Of a stretch of 39,275 bases of DNA, positions 1 to 8,322 are shown in pieces. Each line of letters begins with the position of its first letter. Within the stretch, counting starts at the first letter, position 1. A program made the translations under genes and the position numbers. The stretch is from Oscillospiraceae bacterium (lineage in GTDB: Bacteria > Bacillota > Clostridia > Oscillospirales > Acutalibacteraceae). The stretch lies in the NCBI GenBank assembly GCA_015065615.1, contig SVPY01000027.1, positions 1 to 39,275 of the forward strand. Direction: 5' to 3'. The notes beneath the pieces are model-generated. The model was not told where the DNA came from. It searched no databases and saw only the letters and a list, made by a program, of their open reading frames with translations.

Positions 1-21
1 TTCATTGCATTTTTGGATAAG

Positions 22-56
22 AAAAAACCCAGAAACCGTTGTGGTTACTGGGTTTT
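22..56 (-). terminator. Rho-independent terminator of the initiator tRNA
   Basis: An eight-base arm at 25-32 pairs with 48-55, with an additional AACC/GGTT pairing inside. Read on the minus strand the hairpin is followed by a run of six T, and it lies just downstream of the minus-strand tRNA. Confidence 0.8.
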
Positions 57-87
57 CCTTGGCTGCATCTTTTTTGGTAGCCAATTA

Positions 88-165
<78 letters not shown>

Positions 166-267
166 ATATATATACCTTTCGTTTGGTACTTGATTATTAT
201 ATCAGCTAAACATATAAATGTCAAGCATTATTTGAAAATTATTTTCACTAAAATAATAGTTTCATTG

Positions 268-296
268 TTTACTTTTTTCTTTATTTGTGATATTTT
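268..296 (+). promoter_or_regulatory. promoter of the GH43 gene
   Basis: TTTACT and TATTTT are separated by 17 bases, with an extended TG before the -10 box. The -10 box ends 29 bases before the start codon. Confidence 0.5.
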
Positions 297-324
297 AAAA
301 TAAAAAGGAAAGAAGGAAAACTAC

Positions 325-1221
325 ATGGAAGAAAGAATAATCAAAAACCCAATAGTAGAGGGCTGGTATGCAGACCCCGAGGCAAGAAAATACGGGGATA
401 AATACTATATTTACGTAACAGGCAGTAAAGTAAAAAACAATCTCGACGCTTTCTCTTCAAGCGACCTTGTTAACTGGGAAAAGCACGAAGCCGTTATTAA
501 GATGGAAGAATTCCCCCACGTTCACAAATGCGTGTGGGCGCCTACAATAATAGACAAAAACGGTAGATATTATCTTATTTTTGCTTCAAACGATATTCAT
601 TCCGACGAAGAGCCGGGAGGTCTTGAAATTGCCGTTGCCGATAAACCCGAAGGTCCTTTCCGCGCGTTTATCGAAGGCAGTCTTGTGCCTGAATTCCACA
701 ACGGCGCACAGCCCATTGACGCCCATCTTTTTAAAGACGACGACGGCACGGTTTACCTATACTACGGCGGTTGGCGCCACTGCAATGTATGCAGAATGAG
801 TGACGATATGAGAAGTATCATTCCTCTTGAAGACGGCAGTGATGAATATTTCCGCGAGATAACTCCCGAAGATTACGTTGAAGCCCCCTGCATGATGAAA
901 TACAAGGGCAAATACTACTTTATGTGGTCGGCAGGCAACTGGATGGCAGGTTCATACAGAGTTAATTACTGCTCAAGTGATTCCCCTGTAAAAGGTTTTG
1001 ATAAAGCGGAGAAAATATTATCTTCCCAGCTTCCTTTGGCAGAGGGTCCGGGGCACCACGGATATTTATATTTAGAGGAAACAGACGAACATTTAATAGT
1101 TTACCACCGCAGAATTCCCGGTGATACAATTCCCGGCCACAGAGTTCTTTGCATTGACAGAATGAAAGTAGCCGACGGCAAGATAGAACCCGTTATTATG
1201 ACAGAGTCCTTTATATTGTAA
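325..1221 (+). CDS. glycoside hydrolase family 43 (beta-xylosidase/arabinosidase type)
   Basis: Predicted five-bladed beta-propeller hydrolase releasing pentoses (or related sugars) from plant oligosaccharides. The three family-43 acidic residues are visible: D17 in YADPE (general base), D132 in PIDAH (pKa modulator) and E186 in VEAP (general acid). Repeated blade motifs such as KYGDKYYIY and KYKGKYYFMW support the fold. The 298 residues correspond to the catalytic domain alone, with no carbohydrate-binding module and no signal peptide, so action on imported oligosaccharides is inferred. The start is chosen because AAGAAGGAAAA precedes ATG. It is monocistronic; exact substrate specificity within GH43 cannot be read from the sequence. 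Confidence 0.9.
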   Translation: MEERIIKNPIVEGWYADPEARKYGDKYYIYVTGSKVKNNLDAFSSSDLVNWEKHEAVIKMEEFPHVHKCVWAPTIIDKNGRYYLIFASNDIHSDEEPGGLEIAVADKPEGPFRAFIEGSLVPEFHNGAQPIDAHLFKDDDGTVYLYYGGWRHCNVCRMSDDMRSIIPLEDGSDEYFREITPEDYVEAPCMMKYKGKYYFMWSAGNWMAGSYRVNYCSSDSPVKGFDKAEKILSSQLPLAEGPGHHGYLYLEETDEHLIVYHRRIPGDTIPGHRVLCIDRMKVADGKIEPVIMTESFIL

Positions 1222-1261
1222 TAATTTTGCAAAAAACTTTTACTTTTTCGCGTTAAAGCGG

Positions 1262-1290
1262 TTGCAAAGTAAATTATTTAGTGGTATAAT
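1262..1290 (+). promoter_or_regulatory. promoter of the cysteine-synthase-family gene
   Basis: TTGCAA, a 17-base spacer and TATAAT, with an extended -10 (TGGTATAAT). The start codon is 53 bases downstream of the -10 box. Confidence 0.8.
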
Positions 1291-1342
1291 TTTCCTTATT
1301 CTGTGTATATTGAAAGCAGAGTATTGAAGGAAGGTTTTTGAA

Positions 1343-2269
1343 ATGATTTACGAGAATATATTGGAAGCAATGGGAAACACACCCATTATTAAGCTTCAGC
1401 ACATAGTACCTGAAGACGCGGCGGAAATTTTAGTTAAATTCGAAGGTCTCAACGTTGGCGGTTCAATTAAAACGAGAACTGCATACAATATGATTCAGGA
1501 CGCCGAGCAGAGAGGTCTTATCAATAAAGATACGGTTATCGTAGAGCCCACAAGCGGCAATCAGGGCATTGGTCTTGCTTTAGTTGGCGCGGTTAAGGGC
1601 TATAAAGTAAAAATTATTATGCCCGACAGCGTAAGTGAAGAAAGACGCAAGCTTGTTAACCACTACGGCGCAGAGGTTATTTTAATTCACGATGCAGGCA
1701 ACATAGGCGCCTGTATAGAAGAATGTCTGAACACAGCTTTAAGAATGCAGGCTGAAAACGAGAACGTATTCGTTCCCCAGCAGTTTGAAAATCCCGCTAA
1801 TCCCGCAATTCAGCGAAACGGCACGGCTGTTGAAATTTTAAACGCAGTAAATAAGCCTATTCACGGCTTCTGCTCGGGCATTGGTACAGGCGGTACGATT
1901 ACGGGAATCGGTGAAACACTGAAGGATGCTAATCCCGACATTGAGATATGGGCGGTTGAGCCCGAAAACGCCGCTATTCTTTCGGGCGGCAGCATCGGCA
2001 CTCACCTGCAGATGGGAATCGGCGACGGCGTTATACCCGAGATTTTAAATCAGAATATTTACAGCGACGTATGCATCATTAAGGATGAGGAAGCTCTTGA
2101 AACCGCTAAGATATTGGCTTCAAAAGAAGGCATTATGTGCGGCATAAGCAGCGGCACCAACGTAGCGGCAGCTATTAAACTTGCTAAAAAACTCGGCAGA
2201 GGCAAGACTGTAGTTACAGTACTTCCCGATACCGCCGAGAGATATTTTTCTACTCCCCTATTTGAATAA
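1343..2269 (+). CDS. PLP-dependent cysteine synthase family protein
   Basis: Fold-type II PLP enzyme related to O-acetylserine sulfhydrylase (CysK/CysM), which makes cysteine from O-acetylserine and sulfide. Visible motifs are the PLP lysine K43 in GGSIKTR, the substrate loop TSGNQG (70-75), the phosphate-cradle GIGTGGT and the C-terminal SSGTN and ERY segments. The 308 residues match family length. Two deviations from classical CysK are seen: KTR instead of KDR after the lysine, and TSGNQG instead of TSGNTG, so a relative using another nucleophile or acceptor is possible. No serine acetyltransferase gene is adjacent. The ribosome site is GAAGGAAGG before ATG. The gene has its own promoter and terminator. 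Confidence 0.88.
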   Translation: MIYENILEAMGNTPIIKLQHIVPEDAAEILVKFEGLNVGGSIKTRTAYNMIQDAEQRGLINKDTVIVEPTSGNQGIGLALVGAVKGYKVKIIMPDSVSEERRKLVNHYGAEVILIHDAGNIGACIEECLNTALRMQAENENVFVPQQFENPANPAIQRNGTAVEILNAVNKPIHGFCSGIGTGGTITGIGETLKDANPDIEIWAVEPENAAILSGGSIGTHLQMGIGDGVIPEILNQNIYSDVCIIKDEEALETAKILASKEGIMCGISSGTNVAAAIKLAKKLGRGKTVVTVLPDTAERYFSTPLFE

Positions 2270-2284
2270 TCATTATATAATATA

Positions 2285-2310
2285 GAGCAGGTTTTTTCCT
2301 GCTCTTTTTT
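2285..2310 (+). terminator. terminator after the cysteine-synthase-family gene
   Basis: GAGCAGG and CCTGCTC form a seven-base stem around a T6 loop, followed by T6. Confidence 0.92.
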
Positions 2311-2349
2311 ATTACTTTCAATAATCTTATGGCATTTCATAAATTTTTA

Positions 2350-2358
2350 TGTTATAAT
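2350..2358 (+). promoter_or_regulatory. extended -10 promoter of the PH-domain gene
   Basis: TGTTATAAT is a perfect extended -10 element. No good -35 hexamer is seen 17 bases upstream. The start codon lies 41 bases downstream. Confidence 0.6.
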
Positions 2359-2398
2359 AGTTTTAATAAATACGGAAAATTTAAAAGAGGTAAAAATT

Positions 2399-2797
2399 AT
2401 GGCAAAGAAAGATACAACCGCAAATTACGTATGGAAGGATAGAAAGAGAACTATATTCGGTCTGCCTTTAAGCTTTACTGTATACAAGGTTACAGAGGAA
2501 AAGCTTTTGATAGAAAGCGGCTTTTTCAATAAGCAGGAAGAAGAGATAAGACTTTACAGAATTATGGATTTAACTTTAAAGAGACCTTTCGGTCAGAGAA
2601 TTTTCGGCCTCGGCACTATTCACTGCTGTACAGCCGATAAATCCACACCCGAAATTGACATTCTTAAGATAAAGAATTCAGAAAAGATCAAGAACCTTCT
2701 TTCCGATATGATCGAGGCAGAACGCGACAAGAAGAGAATTTCCGCCCGTGAATTTATGGATGACGGCTCCGAACACGGTGTGGACGACGTTGACTGA
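2399..2797 (+). CDS. small bacterial PH-domain protein
   Basis: A 132-residue soluble protein that looks like a single bacterial pleckstrin-homology domain (YdbS/DUF304-like). The pattern is an N-terminal basic start (WKDRKRTIFG), alternating strands TVYKVTEEKLLIESGFF, then EIRLYRIMDLTLKRP and a FGLGTIHCC strand, ending in a helix (KIKNLLSDMIEAERDKK) and an acidic tail (DDGSEHGVDDVD). No membrane segments are present, unlike many relatives that carry two. The biological role is unknown. The ribosome site is AAAGAGG. It is flanked by its own promoter and terminator. Confidence 0.75.
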   Translation: MAKKDTTANYVWKDRKRTIFGLPLSFTVYKVTEEKLLIESGFFNKQEEEIRLYRIMDLTLKRPFGQRIFGLGTIHCCTADKSTPEIDILKIKNSEKIKNLLSDMIEAERDKKRISAREFMDDGSEHGVDDVD

Positions 2798-2811
2798 TTT
2801 AAAAAATTTTT

Positions 2812-2846
2812 AAGGCTTGGTTTTAAACCGAGCCTTCTTTTTATTT
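2812..2846 (+). terminator. terminator after the PH-domain gene
   Basis: AAGGCTTGGTTT pairs with AAACCGAGCCTT (one T-G wobble), followed by CTTTTTATTTT. Confidence 0.85.
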
Positions 2847-3030
2847 TCACATCAATAATCAAAGGTAAACCGAAAGCCGTGCCTGCCAATTTTCCTTAAA
2901 AATTCGTGATATTTTTATTTACCGCAAAAAATATTGGAATATTTCGACTTCCTTCGCCCCTTTATTCCCGAGTATTCCGTTCTTTGACTCTTTTTCACAA
3001 AAATAATTATATTTTTACAGCAAAATTCTC

Positions 3031-3059
3031 TTGTAATTGCTAAAATATAGTGGTAATAT
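3031..3059 (+). promoter_or_regulatory. promoter of the Spo0A-family gene
   Basis: TTGTAA, a 17-base spacer and TAATAT, with a TG extension before the -10. A second possible promoter (TTGACT at 2984, 17 bases, TTATAT at 3007) lies just upstream, so two start sites are conceivable. Confidence 0.5.
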
Positions 3060-3091
3060 TATTTCACAATTTAAAAATCAGGAGGAGAAAA

Positions 3092-3856
3092 ATGGATAAA
3101 CCAATAAAGGTACTTATAAGTGCGGACGAAGCCGAATGGAGTGAGGAATTCGCCGACAAAGCAAAAAGAAAGGGCGTAATGATTAATTTCATTCCGAGGG
3201 AAAGCAGCACTCTTTTAGAATGTATAGCAAGGGAACATCCCGACGTTGTAATTATGGAGCTTTATATGCAGGGCATGGATGCCTTCAGCGTAATAAATGC
3301 GATGAAAAACATAAAGGGTGTTTTCCCGTCAGTTATAGTTACCGCCGCTTACGCTACACCGATTATAGAAAGAGAATTATTAACAGCAGGTGCTGATTAT
3401 TTTATACTCTCACCCTATGATAAGGACGATATTATAGTAAGGATTCAGAAAATCGTTACGGAGAAACACAGCGATAAGAAAAACACCGATAAATACCCCG
3501 GACTCAGACTTGAAGTTACCGAGATTTTGCACCAGATAGGCGTACCCGCCCACATAAAAGGCTACCACTATTTAAGAGACTCAATTATTATGGCGGTAGA
3601 AGACCCCGATATTATAAACGCCGTAACAAAACAGCTTTATCCCGGTGTGGCAAAGGCTTACGAGACCACAAGCTCAAGAGTAGAAAGAGCGATACGCCAC
3701 GCTATAGAAGTAGCCTGGGACAGAGGCGACGTAGACGTATTGAATTCCTATTTCGGTTATACGATTCAGAACACAAGAGGCAAACCAACTAACAGTGAAT
3801 TTATTGCAATGATATCAGATAAACTCTCGCTTAAGCTCCGTCCCATTTCAGCATAA
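3092..3856 (+). CDS. spo0A: Spo0A-family sporulation response regulator with degenerate receiver
   Basis: Master regulator family of sporulation entry. Residues 5-122 form a receiver-like domain and residues about 137-250 the Spo0A DNA-binding effector. The effector is very well conserved, including the SRVERAIRHAIEVAW recognition helix and KPTNSEFIA. In the receiver the position of the phosphorylated aspartate is glutamate (E56 in DVVIMELYM). One of the paired N-terminal acidic residues is alanine (A11, then D12) and the conserved lysine is serine (S107 in FILSPYD); T84 remains. The protein is therefore probably not regulated by the usual Asp phosphorylation. The start at 3092 is preferred over an in-frame upstream codon because GGAGGAG lies just before this ATG, giving 254 residues. 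No kinase or phosphotransferase is adjacent. Confidence 0.93.
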   Translation: MDKPIKVLISADEAEWSEEFADKAKRKGVMINFIPRESSTLLECIAREHPDVVIMELYMQGMDAFSVINAMKNIKGVFPSVIVTAAYATPIIERELLTAGADYFILSPYDKDDIIVRIQKIVTEKHSDKKNTDKYPGLRLEVTEILHQIGVPAHIKGYHYLRDSIIMAVEDPDIINAVTKQLYPGVAKAYETTSSRVERAIRHAIEVAWDRGDVDVLNSYFGYTIQNTRGKPTNSEFIAMISDKLSLKLRPISA

Positions 3857-3900
3857 AAATAAAATGAAATTAAGGTATACGATTATTAATGAAAGGCATG

Positions 3901-3940
3901 GCATCCATTCACAATTTTGTGTGTGGATGCTTATTTTTCT
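3901..3940 (+). terminator. terminator after the Spo0A-family gene
   Basis: GCATCCA at 3901 pairs with TGGATGC ending at 3930, with an inner CACA/TGTG pairing, followed by TTATTTTTCTT. Confidence 0.85.
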
Positions 3941-3967
3941 TGCTTTTATTTTATTAAGATGTATAAT
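3940..3967 (+). promoter_or_regulatory. promoter of the alpha/beta hydrolase gene
   Basis: TTGCTT, 16 bases, TATAAT, starting directly at the end of the preceding terminator T tract. Confidence 0.7.
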
Positions 3968-3998
3968 AAAATCAAAAACTCTATAAAAGGGTGATAGT

Positions 3999-5198
3999 AT
4001 GATTTCTTTTGATAAATTTTTTAACTTAAATCCCCGTACACAGTATTTTCCTGAGCTTGAAACCAAAGGTGAACGCAGAGGGCTGGATATTTCAGGTATA
4101 AAGGTACTTTGCTACGACGGCGCCGACTATAAAGGTCAGCATACTAAAATATACGCTCATTTAGGTTACCCCGAAAATACCGATAAAAAAGTTCCTGCAG
4201 TAGTACTCATTCACGGCGGCGGCGGACACCCTGAGGATGCATGGATAAAAGAATGGACAAACAGAGGCTATGCTGCAATAGCCATGGATACAACAGGCTA
4301 TTTCCCCACTAAGCCTATCCCTCACCTTTATGAAGGCTATGCAGAAGGTCTTGAAAATAAGCTTGTTCCGCCTTTTTCTGAAGAAGGATACACAGTAGGC
4401 CCTAATAACAGTGCCCTTCACGATAGTGACCTGCCTTTAGAAGAACAGTGGATGTACCATGCTATTTCTGCGGTAATACTTGCCCACAATATTTTAAGAA
4501 ACGACGAAAAAATAGATAAGGATAATATAGGTGTAACAGGTATTTCCTGGGGCGGTATTATCACTTCACTTGTTATCGGGTATGATACAAGATTCAAGTT
4601 TGCTATTCCTATTTACGGTTCAGGCTATTTAAAAGATAATCTTTCAGGTATATGCAATTTTGTTTGCAGTAAAAAAGAAGCTGATATCTGGTTTGCAGAA
4701 AAGAACTTCAATAAAGTAAATATGCCTGTTATGTGGCTATGCTGGAATAACGACTGCTGCTTCTCTATTAATTCTAATTCAAAATCTTACCTTGATACAA
4801 AAGACCTTAACAAAAACACTTGCCTTAGCATACTTCACCTTATGGGTCACTCCCACATTGAGGGTTTCACCCCTGAAGAAAGTTACTTTTTTGCCGACAG
4901 AATTATAAAGGACTTGGATATTCCCGAAGTTAAGGCAGAATATAAAGAAAATAAAGTTTATTATTTTGCAAGTGAAAGCCTTAAAAAAGTAAAGCTTTAT
5001 TACATAAAAAATAAGCTTAACTACGAGCTTATGGAAAGAAACGGCGATAAAAACACCTATATGACGGAAGATTGGAATATTCTGGAGCTTGATGTTGCAA
5101 AAAATGAAGCAATTATTCCAAATGACGTTTACGGCAGATACCTTGAATTTACTTTTGATAACGGCATCGTGTTAACAAGCCCTTACGATGAAATTTAA
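3999..5198 (+). CDS. alpha/beta hydrolase (acetyl-xylan-esterase / dienelactone-hydrolase type)
   Basis: A 399-residue serine hydrolase. The oxyanion-hole segment VLIHGGGGH lies at about 69-77, the nucleophile S183 sits in GISWGG, a plausible acid is D252 (CWNNDCC) and the catalytic His is H284 or H286 in MGHSH. The layout resembles large esterases and prolyl-oligopeptidase-like hydrolases acting on acylated carbohydrates. About 100 C-terminal residues form an extra beta-rich region (KVYYFASESLKKVKLYY onward) of unknown role. No signal peptide is present, so it is likely cytoplasmic. The ribosome site is AAGGGTGAT. It is monocistronic; the substrate is not identifiable from sequence. Confidence 0.82.
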   Translation: MISFDKFFNLNPRTQYFPELETKGERRGLDISGIKVLCYDGADYKGQHTKIYAHLGYPENTDKKVPAVVLIHGGGGHPEDAWIKEWTNRGYAAIAMDTTGYFPTKPIPHLYEGYAEGLENKLVPPFSEEGYTVGPNNSALHDSDLPLEEQWMYHAISAVILAHNILRNDEKIDKDNIGVTGISWGGIITSLVIGYDTRFKFAIPIYGSGYLKDNLSGICNFVCSKKEADIWFAEKNFNKVNMPVMWLCWNNDCCFSINSNSKSYLDTKDLNKNTCLSILHLMGHSHIEGFTPEESYFFADRIIKDLDIPEVKAEYKENKVYYFASESLKKVKLYYIKNKLNYELMERNGDKNTYMTEDWNILELDVAKNEAIIPNDVYGRYLEFTFDNGIVLTSPYDEI

Positions 5199-5208
5199 AT
5201 AAAAAATT

Positions 5209-5240
5209 AAGCGTGCAGAAGAAATTCTACACGCTTTTCT
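5209..5240. terminator. bidirectional terminator between convergent genes
   Basis: AAGCGTG and CACGCTT arms with an inner AGAA/TTCT pairing. A T-rich tract follows on both strands, so it can serve the plus-strand hydrolase and the minus-strand oxidoreductase operon. Confidence 0.8.
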
Positions 5241-5244
5241 TTTA

Positions 5245-5637
5245 TCAGAATTTAATAATTTCGGGGGCTTTGCCGAAAGAGGAAACAGTAGCTTCTGCTT
5301 CTTCCATATAGAAAACCTGAGTGTTGCCGTCGTTTTCGCTATACATATTTCTTAAATTGGGGTAAGCATCGAGCATAGATTTTTTAGCCTCAAAGCGGTC
5401 ATCCTCAATAAGTCTGCATGCAATTCTTATCCAGGAATCGCCGATGAATGCGCAAATTTCAGCTTTACTGTTTTCCATAAGCTGATGGCTTGTAGGCTTT
5501 ACTTTTCCCGTCTGGATGTAAAGTTTGCCTTCAAATTCGTTAATCGTACCGAAAGGGCGAACTCTTGGCTGGTCTTTTTCAACTGTTGCAAGGTAATAAA
5601 CCCCTGCTTTTTTCAAAAATTCATAAACGCGATTCAT
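5245..5637 (-). CDS. pyridoxamine-5'-phosphate-oxidase-family flavoprotein
   Basis: A 130-residue split-barrel flavin-binding protein. The fold is suggested by YYLATVEKDQPRVRPFG near the N terminus, the strand LYIQTGKVKP and the AEICAF segment, which match small PPOX-family FMN (or F420/heme) proteins. The reaction is not known; many such proteins are general flavin reductases or nitroreductase-like. The start at 5637 is chosen because GAGAGG lies seven bases before that ATG, while a longer form would run back into the upstream gene. It follows the Gfo/Idh gene by 19 bases and so is probably its operon partner. Confidence 0.8.
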   Translation of the reverse strand: MNRVYEFLKKAGVYYLATVEKDQPRVRPFGTINEFEGKLYIQTGKVKPTSHQLMENSKAEICAFIGDSWIRIACRLIEDDRFEAKKSMLDAYPNLRNMYSENDGNTQVFYMEEAEATVSSFGKAPEIIKF

Positions 5638-5656
5638 AATTTTGCCTCTCTTAAAA

Positions 5657-6700
5657 TCATTTAGCAAACTCTGTGCCGATTTTTGCATCCTCAAGAACTT
5701 TTACTACGCTCATAGCCTGCTCGCTTGTAATGGGATAAGGCTTATTGTTCTTATATGCTTCGTAGAAATAATCCCAGATAACGTCCGTTTTATCATAGGG
5801 GCTGAGTTCAACCGTCTCTTCCTTCCAGGTAAGCACCTCGTCGTTGCCGTAGGAGCCGCTGCCGGGAGTGGAGGAGTCTGCCTTAATTTCTTTAAGCTCA
5901 ACCGAAGGATCAAGATATTTAAGCTTAAGTGTGTTACCTTCGCTTACCAAACTGCCCTTACTGCCGTAAATGATATATTCGGGAACACTGCAGGCTACGC
6001 CGCCGCTGATTTCCATATCAACAACTCTGCCGTTTACACCCTTGAAAATTATCTTGATGTGGTCCTCAGCATCACCAACTGCCGCAACTCTCTTGATATC
6101 GGCAAACATAGATTCATACTTGCCGCCGCAGAAGCGAAGGGAGTGGTCTACGATATGGGGACCCCAGTTAAGAAGCTGACCGCCGCCGAATTCCTTTATG
6201 GTCTGCCAGTCGTTACGGCGCTGATAGCCGTTACGCGCAAGTCTTATTTCATAAACCTGACCTAAAATACCTGAATCGATAATTTCGTTTACCTTAATGA
6301 AGCCTTCCTCAAATCTGCGGTTATGGCGAACATAAACCTTGGGACCTGCAGGCTGACTGCCCAATCTCACAAGTTCCTTAGCTTCTTCGTAAGTTTCGCA
6401 GAAAGGCTTTTCAACAAGTACGCTTTTGCCTGCCAAAAGAGCCATTTTTGCGTGCTTGTAGTGGTCGCAGGAACGGGTAGCGATATCCACAACCTCAACC
6501 TCGGGGTCATTTATTAAATCCTCGATGTTAGTATATGTGCGGCAGTTAAATTCCTTTTTATACTGCTCGCATCTTTCATCAATAAGGTCACAAGCTGCTA
6601 CAACTGTGAACTTTTCGGGACGTGCCTTCAGGCATTCTCTGTGTACGCTCATACCGATTCTGCCAAGACCGACTACGCCGATTTTAATTGTTTTGCTCAT
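5657..6700 (-). CDS. Gfo/Idh/MocA-family NAD(P)-dependent oxidoreductase
   Basis: A 347-residue sugar or cyclitol dehydrogenase-type protein. The Rossmann motif GVVGLGRIG lies at about residues 8-16, and the catalytic-lysine motif EKPFCETYEEA is intact. The C-terminal half carries the beta-sheet domain (GGQLLNWGPHIVDHSLRFCGG) with histidines typical of the active-site face. The family oxidises or epimerises sugar hydroxyls such as in myo-inositol or glucose-6-phosphate-like substrates; specificity is not readable here. GGAGG lies seven bases before ATG. It heads a two-gene minus-strand operon with the flavin-binding protein. Confidence 0.88.
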   Translation of the reverse strand: MSKTIKIGVVGLGRIGMSVHRECLKARPEKFTVVAACDLIDERCEQYKKEFNCRTYTNIEDLINDPEVEVVDIATRSCDHYKHAKMALLAGKSVLVEKPFCETYEEAKELVRLGSQPAGPKVYVRHNRRFEEGFIKVNEIIDSGILGQVYEIRLARNGYQRRNDWQTIKEFGGGQLLNWGPHIVDHSLRFCGGKYESMFADIKRVAAVGDAEDHIKIIFKGVNGRVVDMEISGGVACSVPEYIIYGSKGSLVSEGNTLKLKYLDPSVELKEIKADSSTPGSGSYGNDEVLTWKEETVELSPYDKTDVIWDYFYEAYKNNKPYPITSEQAMSVVKVLEDAKIGTEFAK

Positions 6701-6877
6701 TTTTATGCCTCCGTATTTTTATTTTATTCTTTTTTATATCATATCGGATAATGCCGATAATTTTGTTTTATGCTAAAAACTATCTTATAATAGGAAGTAT
6801 ACTCCAAGCCTTGTTCTGTGTCAATACAATAGCAACTTTCATTAATACTACAAATAAGCCAAACACAAAGAAAACTT

Positions 6878-6905
6878 TTGCAAATTTACTATTTAGTGAT
6901 ATAAT
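6878..6905 (+). promoter_or_regulatory. promoter of the acetyltransferase operon
   Basis: TTGCAA, 16 bases, TATAAT with extended TGA before the -10. The stretch resembles the promoter of the cysteine-synthase-family gene. Confidence 0.75.
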
Positions 6906-6944
6906 CTAATTAGTTAACCCCATAAAAAACAAAGGAGAATAACT

Positions 6945-7583
6945 ATGCTCGAAAACGGAAATGAAAGCGGAATGATGTACTTACCCGGTGAACCATGGCG
7001 AAACGAAATAAAAAAGAGAACTCACGCTCTGAATCAAAAATACAACGCGCTTACTGAGTTTGAGCCCGAAGAAAGAAAAAAGGTGCTTACCGAAATTTTA
7101 GGCGAGCTTAACGAAAACGTAAATTTATTGGGCCCCATTCGTTTTCACTACGGCGTTCACACGAAAATCGGTAAAAATACATTTATCAACTTTAATTTTA
7201 CCTGTCAGGACGATACCTACGTAACTATAGGCGAAAACTGTGACTTTGGCCCCAACGTAACTATCGTTACCGCTATGCACCCTATGATCCCAAGCGAAAG
7301 AAAGCTTCTTAAATGTCCCGACGGAGAGAAAAGGCGTCTCTGCTACGCTAAACCCGTTAACGTTGGCAATAAATGCTGGATCTGCGCTAACGTAACCATT
7401 CTCCCGGGTGTAAGCATCGGCGAAGGCTGTGTAATAGGCGCAGGCAGTGTTGTTACGAGGGATATTCCCGCAAATTCTTTTGCTGCAGGTAACCCTTGCA
7501 GAGTAATAAGAGAGATAACGGAAAAAGATTCATTAAAATATCACCCCGAAATTTTAGGCGACTGCGAAGTTATAGAGAAATAA
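6945..7583 (+). CDS. maltose/galactoside O-acetyltransferase-like hexapeptide-repeat enzyme
   Basis: A 212-residue left-handed beta-helix acetyltransferase of the LacA/Maa group, which moves acetyl from acetyl-CoA to sugar hydroxyls. An N-terminal maltose-acetyltransferase-type helical segment (MYLPGEPWRNEI...) is followed by hexapeptide coils (IGKNTFIN, VTIGENCDFGPNVTI, VNVGNKCWICANVTILPGVSIGEGCVIGAGSVV). The catalytic histidine is probably in TAMHP, and the C terminus PANSFAAGNPCRVIR is diagnostic of the group. The ribosome site is AAAGGAG. It is first in a three-gene operon with a HAD phosphatase one base downstream and an EamA transporter. Confidence 0.9.
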   Translation: MLENGNESGMMYLPGEPWRNEIKKRTHALNQKYNALTEFEPEERKKVLTEILGELNENVNLLGPIRFHYGVHTKIGKNTFINFNFTCQDDTYVTIGENCDFGPNVTIVTAMHPMIPSERKLLKCPDGEKRRLCYAKPVNVGNKCWICANVTILPGVSIGEGCVIGAGSVVTRDIPANSFAAGNPCRVIREITEKDSLKYHPEILGDCEVIEK

Positions 7584-7584
7584 A

Positions 7585-8313
7585 ATGAAAATCAAGGCAA
7601 TTATATTTGACAAGGACGGCACTTTAATAAGTTTTGATTCATTCTGGTTAAAAGTATCCGAAAAAGCTATTGAAGAAGTGCTGCACAAACTTGAAATAAG
7701 CGAAAAAATTAAAAATGGTATCACAGAAAAGGTACTATCGGCTTACGGAGTAAAAGACGGCATCACCGATATTGACGGCGTGCTTTCAAAAGGCACTTAC
7801 GCCCAAATGGGAGAAATATTTAATGATATTTTAAATAAGTATGGCTTTAATTTCACCGATAATGAAGTTACCAAGCTTTTACACCAAGCTTACGATAATA
7901 ATGCCGACGCAGGTATTATCGCGCCGAATTCCCCTGATTTAAGGGAAATTCTTATTAAACTTACAGAAAACAACGTTAAGCTTGCGGTAGTTACAACAGA
8001 TAATGAACATGTAACGAAAAAATGCCTTGAAAAGCTGGGAATTGAAAAATATTTTACCAAAATTTATACCGATAACGGTATTTACCCAACTAAGCCCGAC
8101 CCATTCTGCGCTTTAGACTTTATGAAAGTTACAGGCGCCGAAAAAGATGAAATAATTATGGTCGGTGATACTGAAACCGACGTTAAATTTGCAAGAAATG
8201 CAGATATAAAAGTAATCTGTATAGCTAAAAACGAAAAGAACAGAGCCCGTCTTTTACCTCTTGCAGATGCTGTCGTTTCAAATTTTTCTGAGCTTTACAG
8301 TATTTTAAATTAA
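7585..8313 (+). CDS. HAD-superfamily hydrolase (phosphoglycolate-phosphatase-like)
   Basis: A 242-residue phosphatase. Motif I is FDKDGTL (nucleophile D9 and general acid D11), motif II the VVTTDN threonine region, motif III the lysine in PTKPDP, and motif IV GDTETDVKFA. A cap domain lies between motif I and II, as in subfamily I enzymes. It probably dephosphorylates a small sugar or organic phosphate. The gene starts one base after the acetyltransferase stop and lacks a strong ribosome site, so translational coupling is likely. Confidence 0.88.
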   Translation: MKIKAIIFDKDGTLISFDSFWLKVSEKAIEEVLHKLEISEKIKNGITEKVLSAYGVKDGITDIDGVLSKGTYAQMGEIFNDILNKYGFNFTDNEVTKLLHQAYDNNADAGIIAPNSPDLREILIKLTENNVKLAVVTTDNEHVTKKCLEKLGIEKYFTKIYTDNGIYPTKPDPFCALDFMKVTGAEKDEIIMVGDTETDVKFARNADIKVICIAKNEKNRARLLPLADAVVSNFSELYSILN

Positions 8314-8322
8314 GGAGAGTTT

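Noticed and set aside
2936-2950. Possible 0A box (TTTCGACTT) upstream of the Spo0A gene, suggesting autoregulation
   Set aside because: Only six of seven core bases match, and it lies over 100 bases from the promoter; one such match is expected by chance.
6525-6909. Plus-strand frames between the Gfo/Idh gene and the acetyltransferase gene
   Set aside because: They begin antisense to the Gfo/Idh gene, lack ribosome sites, and run into the promoter of the next operon.
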